A stretch of DNA of 64,000 bases. It comes from Commensalibacter papalotli (ex Servin-Garciduenas et al. 2014) (lineage in GTDB: Bacteria; Pseudomonadota; Alphaproteobacteria; Acetobacterales; Acetobacteraceae). Within the stretch, counting starts at the first letter, position 1; every line of letters begins with the position of its first letter. Below are positions 1 to 8,420 of the stretch, piece by piece. Both the position numbers and the translations under genes were made by a program. Location: the NCBI RefSeq assembly GCF_000527695.1, contig NZ_ATSX01000001.1, forward strand, positions 496,001-560,000. The letters run 5' to 3'. The notes beneath the pieces were generated by a model, which ran no database searches, was not told the DNA's origin, and saw only the letters and a list, made by a program, of their open reading frames with translations.

Positions 1-371
1 TTCTTGACGATGGTACATGTTTGATCAAAAGAGGGCATATCCATTTATTAAATGGAATATCTGCTGCATTAAAACAAGCACTTTGTCATTATTCTATTGA
101 TTTTATTAAGGTTGAAGTTTCTTCTTATCAAGAGCTTTCAGAGGTAGTAAAATTAGGTATCAAAAACATCAAGTTATGTTTTTTCACCCTAGAACAACTT
201 GCACAAGCTCAAGAGCTTGTTAAAGAGAAAATAACATTAGAAGCCTATGGCAATGTCCATTTAAGTAATATTAAGCAAATAGCACAAATAGGAATTGAGC
301 GAATTATTATGGATGATTTTGGAAAAAAAATTTCTATTATCAGTTATGCATTGTCTTATTTAGACGATTAA
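1..371 (+). CDS. NadC/ModD-like phosphoribosyltransferase, C-terminal part (cut by window edge)
   Basis: The frame is already open at the left edge and runs to a stop at 369-371, so the TTG at 21 is probably internal. The visible part resembles the C-terminal half of quinolinate phosphoribosyltransferase (NadC) or its relative ModD: 'LDDGTCLIKRGHIHLLNG' matches the strand carrying the substrate-binding Lys, and 'VEVSSYQELSEVVKLG' matches the segment with the conserved Glu. The next strand, which in NadC reads 'IMLDNF', is here 'IKLCFF' and lacks the Asp. The final glycine-rich 'SVGALT' phosphate-binding strand is replaced by 'RIIMDDFGKKIS'. The family assignment is fairly safe. Whether it still makes nicotinate mononucleotide is doubtful, and a ModD-like or decayed paralogue is as likely. 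Confidence 0.6.
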   Translation, partial: LDDGTCLIKRGHIHLLNGISAALKQALCHYSIDFIKVEVSSYQELSEVVKLGIKNIKLCFFTLEQLAQAQELVKEKITLEAYGNVHLSNIKQIAQIGIERIIMDDFGKKISIISYALSYLDD

Positions 372-457
372 TTTTGATCATGTAGAGTAATCTAACTCTT
401 GTTTGTTTTTTTTGTTCTGTTATCCTACCTATTATTCATAGAAAAAGGATATAAATC

Positions 458-898
458 ATGCGGTTAAATTTTTTAACTAAAAATAAAACAACATTCGTGA
501 TGGCTGTTGCAGGGGCTGTATTAATGCTTTCAGCGCCTAAAATCATGGCAAAAGGCCAGATTTATAATAATACAGGTAAAGAAGTTGCTCATATCGATGA
601 TCGTGGGAATATCTATGATAACGTTACAGGTTTTAACGGCAGGGTAGAGCAAGATGGTTCTGTTTTTGGATCTGATAATAAATTAGTAGGGCGCGTTGAT
701 AATCGTGGTACGATTTTTGACAAAACCAATGTTCAAGTCGGTCAATATGACGCTACTAATGGAAATATCTATGACGCAAAACGTCAAGTGATTGGCCATT
801 TACAAAAAGATGGTAATGTTTATGCGCCAGATGCTTCTTTGATCGGTAAGGTAGATCCAGGAAACATCATAGGTGCAATTATGTTGTTAAAGCATTAA
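458..898 (+). CDS. Small secreted repeat protein, function unknown
   Basis: 146 residues starting at an ATG preceded by an AAAGGAT ribosome-binding site. Residues 1-31 form a signal peptide (basic start, hydrophobic core, likely cleavage after 'KIMA'). The mature part is built from roughly 20-residue repeats of the type G-x-V-D-x-x-G-x-I-Y/F-D, such as 'GRVDNRGTIFD', 'HIDDRGNIYD' and 'HLQKDGNVYA', at least five of them. The pattern suggests short beta-hairpins packed in a ring or solenoid, like the beta-flower type repeats of some periplasmic proteins. It is a single gene with no same-strand partner. I do not recognise a function; periplasmic or outer-surface location is inferred from the signal peptide. 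Confidence 0.7.
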   Translation: MRLNFLTKNKTTFVMAVAGAVLMLSAPKIMAKGQIYNNTGKEVAHIDDRGNIYDNVTGFNGRVEQDGSVFGSDNKLVGRVDNRGTIFDKTNVQVGQYDATNGNIYDAKRQVIGHLQKDGNVYAPDASLIGKVDPGNIIGAIMLLKH

Positions 899-923
899 TT
901 TATCTAATATTTTTTGTTTTAGC

Positions 924-1685
924 TTATTTACGCAATATAAATGTTGCCGTAGGTAGGCTAAAACTATGATCTTCTTTAAATTTAAGATCTACTTTGACAT
1001 GAGCAGGCGCTTTTGTTTGAAGTTCGATAATAGCTTGAATACAAATTTCAGATGGTTTTGTTCTGGCAATCCAGCTATCAAATTCTAAATCCAGATCACG
1101 TTGGGTGATATTCGTTAATTTTAATCCATAAATAGAAAATAGATTTGTATATTCTGATAAATTATAATTTCTGACGTGTGAATGATCTCTTAATAATTCA
1201 ATCGTTTGTAAAAAACTATCAGTCGTTTTATCCAAAGAGGAAATAGTATCAATAATAACTACCGTTCCTGTTGGTTTCAAGACACGTTGAATCTCATAGA
1301 TCCCCTGGGCCAGATTATGCCAATGATGACTGCTAAAACGGCTAATAACCCAATCAAATTGCTGATCAGCAAAAGGGAGGGATTCTGCAGGGGCGTTTTG
1401 GGTCGTAATATTAAATAAAGATTTTTCTTTAGCTGTTTGCTGTACAGCATCCAACATTTTTTGGCTGACGTCACAAGCAATAACACTTTTTACTAATGAT
1501 GCTACATTATAGCTGACATGACCGCCTCCACACCCTAAATCTAGCACAGAAGCATTCTGTTGATTTGATAATAAATGTTTGATTTGCTCTAAATCAGGTC
1601 CAGAAGCATGAACTTGGCTACTGACATAACTGTGTGCTCTTGGGTTATATGTGTTTGCAACGTATTCTTGAGGGGTATTGGCCAT
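924..1685 (-). CDS. Class I SAM-dependent methyltransferase
   Basis: 253 residues. The SAM-binding motif I reads 'VLDLGCGGGHVSY' near residue 47, followed by an acidic residue at the end of strand 2 ('VIACDVS') and motif IV 'FDWVISRFSSHHW'. This is the UbiE/BioC/Methyltransf_11 fold. The 'SRFSSHHW' segment and the following 'EIQRVLKPTG' are typical of small-molecule methyltransferases of the UbiE-like group. It lies 21 bases downstream of the fructosamine-kinase-like gene on the same strand and may be the last gene of a three-gene leftward unit. The substrate cannot be told from sequence. Confidence 0.85.
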   Translation of the reverse strand: MANTPQEYVANTYNPRAHSYVSSQVHASGPDLEQIKHLLSNQQNASVLDLGCGGGHVSYNVASLVKSVIACDVSQKMLDAVQQTAKEKSLFNITTQNAPAESLPFADQQFDWVISRFSSHHWHNLAQGIYEIQRVLKPTGTVVIIDTISSLDKTTDSFLQTIELLRDHSHVRNYNLSEYTNLFSIYGLKLTNITQRDLDLEFDSWIARTKPSEICIQAIIELQTKAPAHVKVDLKFKEDHSFSLPTATFILRK

Positions 1686-1706
1686 AATATTAACATACTT
1701 TAAAAA

Positions 1707-2519
1707 TTATAATTTTAAACGATCTAGTAAAGTTTGAATCATTTGCAGATAGTAATCTCCAAATAAAACATAATGCACCATTGCAGGAAAAAGTTGATAA
1801 ACAGGTAAACGTTCTTGCCAGTTGGGTTCTAGTAAAGAATAGCTATTATAAAAGGCATTTGGTGGACTTCCGAATATATTTAACATAGCAATATCGACTT
1901 CGTTATGCCCAAAGTAACAGGCAGGATCAATTAAATATGGACGGTTAATATGAGTAATAATGTTACCAGACCATAAATCACCATGTAATAAAGAAATAGG
2001 AGGATTGTTAGGAATATAATGGCCTAAATTACGAATTAATTTTTCCAGTTGGCTAGCAATTTTGGAGGGTAAATGATCAAGAAAACAAGCAAGGCGATTA
2101 TTTCCCCAGAACAAAACCCAATTATTACAAAACTGATTGGTTATTTTGACCTTACCAAAAGCGTAATCTTCTTTCCATCCATATGCGCTATGATCTATCT
2201 GATGAAGTTTATTTAAAGTAAAGGCTAGGTTTTGCCATGCATCTTTGGAGAGGCAATTTGTTTCTTGAATAGCTTCCATAATCAAAATGTTAGCATTTGC
2301 GAAAATGACTTCTGGTACATCAATATGGTGCTCTGCTAAAAATCTTAGCATATTTCCTTCAATGACTGGGGAAAAACCATTTTTAATGACATAATTTCTT
2401 CCATCATTGGTATTAATTAATATCGTTTCTGAAAGATCACCTTGTGTTAAAGGTTGAGCTTTTTCGATTTTTTTTTTAAGTTCTTTTTCAGCAATTTCAA
2501 CTAATAAAATTTTACTCAT
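1707..2519 (-). CDS. Fructosamine kinase family protein
   Basis: 270 residues with the aminoglycoside-phosphotransferase-like fold of the fructosamine/ketosamine-3-kinase family (YniA-like). The N-terminal lobe carries 'YVIKNGFSP' (ATP-binding Lys). The catalytic loop is 'LLHGDLWSGNI' and the metal-binding Asp lies in 'YLIDPACYFGHNEVDIAML', both strong family markers. Such enzymes phosphorylate sugar adducts on amines so that the adducts fall off. Its ATG overlaps the stop of the upstream phosphatase gene by four bases (ATGA), so the two are translationally coupled. Pairing of this kinase with a low-molecular-weight phosphatase is seen in other bacteria and suggests a joint role in deglycation. 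Confidence 0.85.
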   Translation of the reverse strand: MSKILLVEIAEKELKKKIEKAQPLTQGDLSETILINTNDGRNYVIKNGFSPVIEGNMLRFLAEHHIDVPEVIFANANILIMEAIQETNCLSKDAWQNLAFTLNKLHQIDHSAYGWKEDYAFGKVKITNQFCNNWVLFWGNNRLACFLDHLPSKIASQLEKLIRNLGHYIPNNPPISLLHGDLWSGNIITHINRPYLIDPACYFGHNEVDIAMLNIFGSPPNAFYNSYSLLEPNWQERLPVYQLFPAMVHYVLFGDYYLQMIQTLLDRLKL

Positions 2520-2989
2520 AATTTTTTCTCGAAATAATCAACTAGACAAGTTATTCCTAAATAAATCTGATTCCATGTTGCCTCGAAATCAGATTGATCC
2601 CCATAATAGGGGTCAGCAACAGCTTGTCGTTTATGATTAGGGGTGTAATCCATTAATAAAGAGATCTTATGTTCACTTTGTGGAGGTGATAGTTTCTTTA
2701 ATTGGCTGATATTTTTATGATCCATACCGATAATATGAGTGAAATTTAAAAAATCATCAGGCTGAATCTGCCGACCCAGATAATGGTGAATGTCAATATT
2801 ATGTCGAGCAACTTCTTTAATCGTACGTATATCAGGGGGTTCATTAACATGCCATCCCCCTAGCCCTGCTGAATCAATCAAAATATTAAGTTTTCTTTTA
2901 TGAGTTTCAGCAATAAAAGCGGCCTCTGCCATTGGGGAACGACAAATATTACCCAGACATACAAACAGCACAGAAAAAGAAGAATGCAT
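2516..2989 (-). CDS. Low-molecular-weight protein tyrosine phosphatase
   Basis: 157 residues, the normal size. The N-terminus carries the family P-loop 'VLFVCLGNICRSPMAEA' (C-x5-R-S, nucleophile Cys near residue 11), and the general-acid Asp loop is near the C-terminus in 'AVADPYYGDQSDFE' (DP-Y-Y). It is expected to be a soluble cysteine phosphatase. It is the first gene of the leftward set and overlaps the kinase gene downstream by four bases. In other organisms some members act on tyrosine-kinase regulators of exopolysaccharide synthesis or on sugar-phosphate adducts of proteins; the neighbour here favours the second. Confidence 0.92.
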   Translation of the reverse strand: MHSSFSVLFVCLGNICRSPMAEAAFIAETHKRKLNILIDSAGLGGWHVNEPPDIRTIKEVARHNIDIHHYLGRQIQPDDFLNFTHIIGMDHKNISQLKKLSPPQSEHKISLLMDYTPNHKRQAVADPYYGDQSDFEATWNQIYLGITCLVDYFEKKL

Positions 2990-3280
2990 TTTTTGTTCCC
3001 AATTTGATCTTAAATATTTCTTAAAATATAGGCTTTTTAGATCAGATAAGTAAATTAAAAATCAAATTTTTTATTAATTTTTAAATAGAAATGAATTGAT
3101 AATGTACTATTATTACAAACTTAAATCATTAGCACATTGAAATTTATTATGATTATAGATATAAGCAAACTAATATATTCAAATTAGATTTAATTAAAAG
3201 TTAGCTCTTACTTTTACGTAATAATATGTTTTATCAAACGATTATTATAAAACCTTATTATGAACTCTGGGGGATTTTAA

Positions 3281-5728
3281 GTGCCTGCTGGTGAAATTGT
3301 CGATCCAACCAAGGATTCAGTTAATCGTCTATGGCGTTTGTTTCTGCGGATTGGTATTCCTATTTTAGGCGTAATTTTGGTTGTGGTGGTTGTGGTTGGC
3401 GTGACACTGCATTCTTATCACAGCACAAAATCAGGAATTTTAAAACTAACTCATGTTATTTTAAAAACAGAGCAATCTCGTGTTTCTCAGGAGGTGATGA
3501 ACTATCTAAGCCCTGCAACAGTCAGTAGTAAACTGGTTGTTGATATGCTGAGCCATATTCCAACTGAATATGAATCTGGCATGTTTTATACTTATGTGAT
3601 GAGCAGTCTGCGTCAAACAAAGCAATTACAGTCTTTTTACTTGGCTAGTGAAGATGGTAATTTTACGATGATTGAACGTGTCGTGGACAAGCCTAACGAA
3701 GTAAGAGTAATAACATTAAAAGCTGATCAGCAAGGCGGACAATTCTTAGAAGAATATGCAACAGTTGATGGTAAAAAAATCAGTAGAAAATCCCTTCCAG
3801 CAAACGCATATGACCCCAGAGATCGCTCTTGGTACAAACAAGCTATGCAAAGTGGTAAGCTTGTATGGTCACCACCAACATTAATGCCTTCCAAAAAAGG
3901 GTTAGTGATTACGGCTTCCATTCCCTATAAAGATCGTGATGGTAAAAAAGGTGTTTTTGCTGTGAGTATTTCGTTGCAGCAATTAACAACATTCTTAGGT
4001 TCTTTGAGTATAAGTGAACATGCGCAAGCGATTATTGTTGATCGTCAAAAAAATGTTATTGCCTCACCGGGGTTATTATTACAATTCGGTGATAATGAAT
4101 GGAGCCCTGATAAAAATAAGATTGATGCAAAGTATAATCCTGTGATTGCTCGTGCTTATGATCAATTCTTAGTAAATGGTGTTGGTATTCGTTCTTTTAA
4201 AATGGAAAAAGATGCTATTCCTGAGAAAAGCTCATTATCATCGGTAGTACCACCTCAAAGTATTGAGGGTAATTATATTAGTATTACTTCACAATTGCCA
4301 GAATCTGTTCAAAGATGGGTTGTATTAATTGTTATTCCAGAAAGTGACTTTTCTCATTTTGCTGTCACAGGGGGTAAACAAAATCTGTTATTCTCGTTAC
4401 TGGTAGTGGCTTTGGCGGCAGCGATGGCTGGTGTCTTGATTTATCAAGGTCACAGAATGGATAAATTAGGGCAACGGTTTAAATATGTTAAAAACATTTC
4501 TGAACGAGAAAATAATGCTATTGAAATGATTGCTTCAACTCCAGAGGTTTTTGATCCTAGAAATGAGGCTTTGATTTTAACAGAAGGTGTATGTAACCTT
4601 GTTTCAGCGAAAAGGGTGAGTGTTTGGCATATTGCTGAAGATCAAAAAACGTTAATTTGTAATGATCTTTATACTATAGAAGATGGAAATCATGCCGAGG
4701 GAGTTCAGTATTCTATTCAAGAAATTCCAGATTTCTTCGAAGCGATTAGTGAAACAGAAACATTGCAAGTCGATGATGCGGCGAATGATTCTCGTATTGC
4801 TCAGTTTTATAAATTGTTTATGCGCTCTTCGGAAACGAAATCTGTGTTAATCACACCTGTTCTAGGTAAAAAGGGAACAATTGGTGCTGTTATTATTGAG
4901 GATACGCCTCATTTACATAGTATTAGCCATATAGCTAAGATCTTTGCTGGATTAGTCGCGATGCGTTTTGTTGCTGCACAAGTGCAATTTGAGGAACAAG
5001 ACCATGTGCATGGTAAAGATATACAGCATGTATCAACTTCGATAGACAAACTAACGGATGATATACAAGATAATTTATCCACTTTAAAGCCAGAGGATAA
5101 AACAGAATTTTTGCTTGCCCCTGGTTCTGCACGATATAACAATATTCAATTTGAAACCCTAGATAAAGACGAGCAACAAGGGATCTATCCAGCAGTTTCG
5201 GTAATGAATATTGCCTTTAGCGGTTATTTAACTTCTGATATAGAAGAGGCATCAAAGCTAATAGCTCCTGTCAAAGAACTAGTTGTTGTTTTACAAGATA
5301 TTGCTAAGAAGTATGGTTTATTCTACGTGAAAATTATGGGGGGTCATTTGGTTGCTGTTGCAGGGTGTACAAAAGAACCTGATGTAACTGCTCCTATTCG
5401 TTTGGCACATGCGGCATTAGATATGCGTGCTGCTTGTTTAGAAATGATTCCTGGTATGGGGGCAGAATCTAATTTCGGAATAGGAATGGATGTTGGGCCT
5501 GCAATTGGAACATGGTTTGGTAAAGAACCTAGAACTTTCAATTTGTGGGGACCAACTATTGGGATGTCTGCGTTAATGGCAAACATGGCAACAGATGGTG
5601 GGGCTGTACAAGTTACACAAAGTGCTTATGCATCGTTAAGAAATGATTTCTTATTTAGGCCCAGAGGGACCTTTTATATTCCAAAGGTTGGTATTTCGCA
5701 TACATTTATTCTTGCTGGTAGACGATGA
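3281..5728 (+). CDS. Membrane sensor with Cache and GAF domains and a degenerate class III cyclase domain
   Basis: 815 residues, GTG start after a GGGGG-containing ribosome site. Order of parts: transmembrane helix (about 17-43); periplasmic double-Cache domain (about 50-345, with the typical 'YDPRDRSWYKQAM' block); second helix (about 368-388); GAF domain (about 425-570); C-terminal class III nucleotidyl cyclase fold (about 635-815). In the cyclase the first metal-binding Asp segment (family 'FADIVGFT') reads 'MNIAFSGYLT', the second ('GDG') reads 'GGH' near residue 686, and the Asn/Arg helix after 'WG' reads 'WGPTIGMSALM' without the usual Asn and Arg. The domain is therefore probably inactive as a cyclase and may be a regulatory or binding module. 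Its stop overlaps the start of the permease gene (ATGA), so it belongs to the transporter operon. Confidence 0.85.
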   Translation: MPAGEIVDPTKDSVNRLWRLFLRIGIPILGVILVVVVVVGVTLHSYHSTKSGILKLTHVILKTEQSRVSQEVMNYLSPATVSSKLVVDMLSHIPTEYESGMFYTYVMSSLRQTKQLQSFYLASEDGNFTMIERVVDKPNEVRVITLKADQQGGQFLEEYATVDGKKISRKSLPANAYDPRDRSWYKQAMQSGKLVWSPPTLMPSKKGLVITASIPYKDRDGKKGVFAVSISLQQLTTFLGSLSISEHAQAIIVDRQKNVIASPGLLLQFGDNEWSPDKNKIDAKYNPVIARAYDQFLVNGVGIRSFKMEKDAIPEKSSLSSVVPPQSIEGNYISITSQLPESVQRWVVLIVIPESDFSHFAVTGGKQNLLFSLLVVALAAAMAGVLIYQGHRMDKLGQRFKYVKNISERENNAIEMIASTPEVFDPRNEALILTEGVCNLVSAKRVSVWHIAEDQKTLICNDLYTIEDGNHAEGVQYSIQEIPDFFEAISETETLQVDDAANDSRIAQFYKLFMRSSETKSVLITPVLGKKGTIGAVIIEDTPHLHSISHIAKIFAGLVAMRFVAAQVQFEEQDHVHGKDIQHVSTSIDKLTDDIQDNLSTLKPEDKTEFLLAPGSARYNNIQFETLDKDEQQGIYPAVSVMNIAFSGYLTSDIEEASKLIAPVKELVVVLQDIAKKYGLFYVKIMGGHLVAVAGCTKEPDVTAPIRLAHAALDMRAACLEMIPGMGAESNFGIGMDVGPAIGTWFGKEPRTFNLWGPTIGMSALMANMATDGGAVQVTQSAYASLRNDFLFRPRGTFYIPKVGISHTFILAGRR

Positions 5729-6744
5729 AGCATTTAAACGGTTTTGAACAAAAATCCTTTGAAAAACAAGATGATAAAAATCGAATAGAGACTATGCTTG
5801 CCGATTTGAATAAAGATGGCATAGATGACGTAGAGCAATATGTTAAAAATATTCGTAACCGTGAATCTCAAGAAACTCAACGTCTATCATTTCGGTTAAA
5901 AATGGTAGAAGAGGGGCGATTTGCATGGCTGCAAAAAATCGCGATTATTATCTTATGGTATCTTCTTCCTATATTATATGTTGTTGGTGAAAAAACACGC
6001 AGTTATTTTCGCTTTTTACTTGGTGTACTGGCAGCTTCATGGGGGATATTGGTGGAAAGCGCCTCGCCAATAACATGGCGCCGTACAGTAAAATATGAAT
6101 TCAAAAGATCTTTGGGGCAAGTTGTTTGTGGAGGTTTTTTTAGCACATTTTTTACGGCAACTTTGGCTGGGTTAGCTGTGGTGTCTCAAGCAATTTTTTG
6201 GTTGGGAGCCGCAGGATTAACCAAGATGACAGGGCCTATTTTAATTACCGTGTTAGTTAGAGAGGTTGCTCCTATTCTTGTGGGTATGATATTGCTTGGT
6301 CGTAATGGTATATTGACGGTTACAGAATGCAGTTTGTTGGCAATGGGAGGTCAGTTGAAATCTTTGACTACGATGGGAATTGATCCTTTTATAACCATTG
6401 TTTTACCTAGAGCATGGGCTTTCACAATCGGCAGTTTTACTTTGGGAATGATTTTTGGAACAACATCATTATTTATGGGATATGTCGTAACGTATGCTTT
6501 GGGAACAATGCAAGATTCTATATGGACGTTTTATAGTAATATTTTATCTGCAATGTCCGTAGCTGACTATGTCCTGGTTCCATTAAAGTTTGTCGTTATG
6601 GGATTTATGGTTGGAGTTGGTTCCTGTATTACTGGAATGAATGTCAAAGTTGACGACGAACCTTCTACTTTATTGCCTAAAGGTTTTACTCGTGGAATAA
6701 TGTTGATTATGGTTGTTAATATTTTGTTTACGTTGGATTTTTAA
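5725..6744 (+). CDS. MlaE-type ABC transporter permease with N-terminal extension
   Basis: 339 residues. From about residue 90 onward it is an MlaE/YrbE permease: 'GQVVCGGFFSTFFTATLAGL', the 'VLVREVAPILVGMILLGRNG' helix and 'EVGSMKV'-like region represented here by 'ECSLLAMGGQLKSLTTMGIDP', and a C-terminal set of hydrophobic helices. Such permeases sit in the inner membrane and move phospholipids with an MCE protein. The first 75 residues are an extra hydrophilic, cytoplasmic segment containing 'DLNKDGIDDVEQY' (residues 27-39), which looks like a D-x-N-x-D-G calcium-binding loop. The usual E in the 'VREVAPI' segment is kept. It overlaps the sensor gene by four bases and is followed after four bases by the ATPase-like gene. 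Confidence 0.9.
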   Translation: MKHLNGFEQKSFEKQDDKNRIETMLADLNKDGIDDVEQYVKNIRNRESQETQRLSFRLKMVEEGRFAWLQKIAIIILWYLLPILYVVGEKTRSYFRFLLGVLAASWGILVESASPITWRRTVKYEFKRSLGQVVCGGFFSTFFTATLAGLAVVSQAIFWLGAAGLTKMTGPILITVLVREVAPILVGMILLGRNGILTVTECSLLAMGGQLKSLTTMGIDPFITIVLPRAWAFTIGSFTLGMIFGTTSLFMGYVVTYALGTMQDSIWTFYSNILSAMSVADYVLVPLKFVVMGFMVGVGSCITGMNVKVDDEPSTLLPKGFTRGIMLIMVVNILFTLDF

Positions 6745-6748
6745 AAGA

Positions 6749-7441
6749 ATGGCAAATAAGATATTATTAGAAGTTCATGAAGCAAAACCATCTTTTGAAG
6801 AAAACTACTTGCCGCCTGTTGCGTTTAACCTAAAAGTCAGAGCAGGCGATTGTGTTATTATAGAAGCTCGTGATCTTGAAGTTGCATCTGCGTTGGCAGA
6901 TTTATGCACTGGTATGGTTCTATTAAGAGAAGGCAGCGTACATTTTAAAGGTTTAGATTGGTTTGCTTTAAAAGAACCACGTTTATCGGCTCTGCGGGGG
7001 AATATTGGTCGCGTCTTCCAAAGGAATGGATGGATGGATATGTATTCTATTGCGATTAATATATTACTGCCTTCGTTGCACCATACAAATATTGATGAAG
7101 AAAAACTGGCAGATCAAGCAATGGTTTTGTGTCATAGATTTGGATTGCCAGGGCTTCCTATGGATACTCCAAGGGAGGCAACAGTGATTGATTTGGCACG
7201 CGCAGCATGTGTACGCGCTTTGTTAGGAAAACCTGACTTGTTAATATTAGAATATCCAGCAGAAGGATCCTCTGCTGAATTAATGTCTCCTTTACTTGAG
7301 ATGTTAAATACTGCACAAAATAGAGGGGTGGGTATTCTTTGTTTTACTCGCCAACTAAGTTTGTGGGATGATTACAAAGAACGTGTAACGCAATGGATGC
7401 GTTTACAAGAAAAAGGTTTAACCTCAATACGGCTGGGATGA
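6749..7441 (+). CDS. MlaF-like ABC subunit lacking ATPase motifs
   Basis: 230 residues. I chose the ATG at 6749 (M-A-N-K), four bases after the permease stop; an in-frame ATG at 6713 would overlap the permease. The overall pattern is that of an MlaF-like nucleotide-binding subunit, with 'GNIGRVFQRNGWMD' as Q-loop (Gln 91) and 'LARAACVRALLGKPDLLILEYP' region as the helix leading into Walker B (shown here in full only for identification; key residues 149-170). But the Walker A position (about 39-47) reads 'EARDLEVAS' with no Gly-Lys-Ser/Thr, the LSGGQ site reads 'REATVID', Walker B ends in Glu-Tyr instead of Asp-Glu, and the switch His is replaced ('FTRQLSLW'). The frame is intact. It is probably a non-hydrolysing structural subunit. 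Confidence 0.75.
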   Translation: MANKILLEVHEAKPSFEENYLPPVAFNLKVRAGDCVIIEARDLEVASALADLCTGMVLLREGSVHFKGLDWFALKEPRLSALRGNIGRVFQRNGWMDMYSIAINILLPSLHHTNIDEEKLADQAMVLCHRFGLPGLPMDTPREATVIDLARAACVRALLGKPDLLILEYPAEGSSAELMSPLLEMLNTAQNRGVGILCFTRQLSLWDDYKERVTQWMRLQEKGLTSIRLG

Positions 7442-7442
7442 A

Positions 7443-8420
7443 ATGTTTAATAGTAAACGATATACAAAAACACGGCAGCTATTTCAGTTAAGATACGCCA
7501 ATGAATGGACGGGTGGGCTGGTATTACTCTGTCTATTGGCATTTGTTGGGGCCGTCATTGAGGCTGGCGTTCTAAGAGATTGGATGACGCCCGCATCAGA
7601 ACTGAATATTATATTGCCTCAGACTGGGGTGGATAATTTATCTGTGGGTGATAATGTTGAGGTTTTTGGGATTAATGCAGGAACAATTAAAAAAATCAAT
7701 GTTAATTCTGACGGTGGGTTGTCCGCTGTTGCGGCGATTGATCCCCAATTAACCACGTTTATTCGTAGAGATAGTCAAGCAACCATTAAAAGGCAATTTG
7801 CAGTCGCTGGGGCTGCGTATGTTTCCATTACTCGTGGGTATAGCACAAAATTAAATTGGAAATATGCTGTATTGGTAGCCAAGACAGAACCAAACCCTGC
7901 TGATCAAATTTCTCAAATGGTTATGCAAATTCATGAACGTATTGTGCCAACAATGGACAGTGCTAAAAATATGATGGCATCTTTGGAGATGATTGTAGAG
8001 GGTATTCAACAAGGTAAGGGAACTGTTGGTCAGCTAGTGAATAATGATGAGCTTATACGTCGTGCTGAAAATATGGTTCAAACTTTGAATAATATTATTG
8101 ATCAATTACAACCGATCGAAGAAAATCTTAATCATGTTGTAAAACATGCTGATCAAATGGTTGCTAATTTCGGTAAAGTTTCTAAAGATCTTTCCAAAGC
8201 TTCTCCTAATTTGGTACCTATTACGAAAAATCTAGTTCCAATTAGTAAGAATGTTAAAAATACAACTGAACAATTGCCAGCGATGATGATTCAGCTACAG
8301 TCAACCGTGGCAGATTTGCAAAAATTAATTGTTCAAGTCAAAGGTCTATGGTTGTTAGGTGGAAATGGTAAAGAACCACGTAAATCGAAACGTTTACCTG
8401 CACGAGAGGTCAGACCATGA
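7443..8420 (+). CDS. MCE/MlaD family substrate-binding protein
   Basis: 325 residues. One transmembrane helix (about 24-46, 'GGLVLLCLLAFVGAVIEAGVL' region) anchors it in the inner membrane. The MCE domain follows at about 52-135, recognisable from 'VDNLSVGDNVEVFGINAGTI' and 'FAVAGAAYVSITRG'. The rest is a long helical, weakly amphipathic region with 'VVKHADQMVANFGKVSKDL', similar to the C-terminal helices of single-MCE proteins that form a hexameric lipid tunnel. It starts one base after the stop of the ATPase-like gene and overlaps the lipoprotein gene by four bases. It is the expected lipid-binding partner of the MlaE-type permease. Confidence 0.9.
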   Translation: MFNSKRYTKTRQLFQLRYANEWTGGLVLLCLLAFVGAVIEAGVLRDWMTPASELNIILPQTGVDNLSVGDNVEVFGINAGTIKKINVNSDGGLSAVAAIDPQLTTFIRRDSQATIKRQFAVAGAAYVSITRGYSTKLNWKYAVLVAKTEPNPADQISQMVMQIHERIVPTMDSAKNMMASLEMIVEGIQQGKGTVGQLVNNDELIRRAENMVQTLNNIIDQLQPIEENLNHVVKHADQMVANFGKVSKDLSKASPNLVPITKNLVPISKNVKNTTEQLPAMMIQLQSTVADLQKLIVQVKGLWLLGGNGKEPRKSKRLPAREVRP

